Shown here one piece after another: positions 63,921 through 64,000 of a stretch of DNA of 64,000 nucleotides. Numbering within the stretch: position 1 is the first letter of the stretch; every line of letters starts with the position of its first letter. The position numbers were made by a program, and so were the translations under genes. The stretch comes from Litorivicinus lipolyticus. GTDB lineage: Bacteria > Pseudomonadota > Gammaproteobacteria > Pseudomonadales > Litorivicinaceae. Below the pieces are notes generated by a model. It had not been told where the DNA came from, did no database searches, and worked only from the letters and a program-made list of their open reading frames with translations. The stretch is taken from contig NZ_CP045871.1 of the NCBI RefSeq assembly GCF_009650135.1, forward strand, positions 1,426,001 to 1,490,000, in the 5' to 3' direction.

Positions 63921-64000
63921 CTAGATCGGCGTGGTTTCAAACAGCCCAAACTCACACCCGGTTTCGGCCTGGCTTTGAACTTGGTGGGCCTGAGTTCGAA
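63921..64000 (-). CDS. C-terminal fragment of an unrecognised protein (cut by window edge)
   Basis: The minus strand is open from the window edge to TAG at 63921-63923, one base after the gbdR-like stop. The visible end reads about 25 residues, finishing CEFGLFETTPI. The other two minus-strand frames are either stopped or run on into the gbdR-like gene, so this is the likeliest frame. Too little is seen to name it. Confidence 0.45.
   Translation of the reverse strand, partial: RTQAHQVQSQAETGCEFGLFETTPI

Overview
The window reads as one stretch of gammaproteobacterial chromosome with moderately high GC. The gene types (a cbb3 oxidase operon with an Anr/FNR-like box, a CysB protein, a lexA/topA neighbourhood arranged much as in pseudomonads, PHA storage genes and betaine uptake and demethylation) suggest a free-living, probably marine, aerobic heterotroph of the Oceanospirillales/Pseudomonadales type. 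The exact lineage is inference. I see no insertion sequence, prophage, integrase, CRISPR array, rRNA or tRNA. The region is dense core plus metabolic chromosome and shows no island boundaries.

Layout. 1-1.8 kb: start of an alpha/beta hydrolase (cut by the window edge), a NUDIX hydrolase and cysB. 2-10.2 kb: a complete cbb3 oxidase locus, ccoNOQP followed by the assembly genes ccoGHIS and a TauE/SafE-like membrane gene. 10.3-19.9 kb: two DnaQ-fold exonucleases meeting tail to tail, a cyclic-nucleotide/CBS/DUF294 signalling protein, an acetate-type symporter with its DUF4212 partner, and a 1284-residue symporter-histidine kinase hybrid like CrbS, then grxD. 20-28 kb: argF, lexA with an SOS-like box, a DUF6586-like gene, topA and an unpaired fadB. 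28-32.5 kb: tatD, epmC, a MATE transporter, a DUF3080 gene, an unrecognised gene and a tusA-like gene. 32.7-39.8 kb: a polyhydroxyalkanoate cycle made of phaB-phaA-phaC, phaZ and acetoacetyl-CoA synthetase. 39.8-48.6 kb: VWA protein, a GGDEF/EAL protein, pabB, a glycerophosphodiesterase-like protein, a DUF1439 lipoprotein, pxpA, rlmA, a 54-codon gene and an MFS transporter.

48.8-64 kb is the most interesting part: a quaternary-amine catabolism region. On the minus strand, read from high to low coordinates, are gbcB (reductase), an aldehyde dehydrogenase, a ProX-ProW-ProV betaine ABC transporter and a Rieske N-demethylase; a GbdR-type regulator points the other way. Next to it are the glutathione-dependent formaldehyde genes frmA-fghA, which fit the formaldehyde that Rieske demethylases release. 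Between them sit an adducin/aldolase-like protein, a hydroxyisobutyrate-dehydrogenase-like protein, a mandelate-racemase-subgroup enzyme, an Fe(II)/2-oxoglutarate oxygenase and a LysR regulator, whose substrates are unknown.

A recurring structural feature is compact packing. Nine convergent gene pairs overlap at their stop codons, four of them by the same 4-base arrangement, and most operon neighbours overlap by 1-11 bases. Where a terminator is present (after phaC/phaZ and after the symporter gene) it is a clear hairpin with a T-run on one strand.
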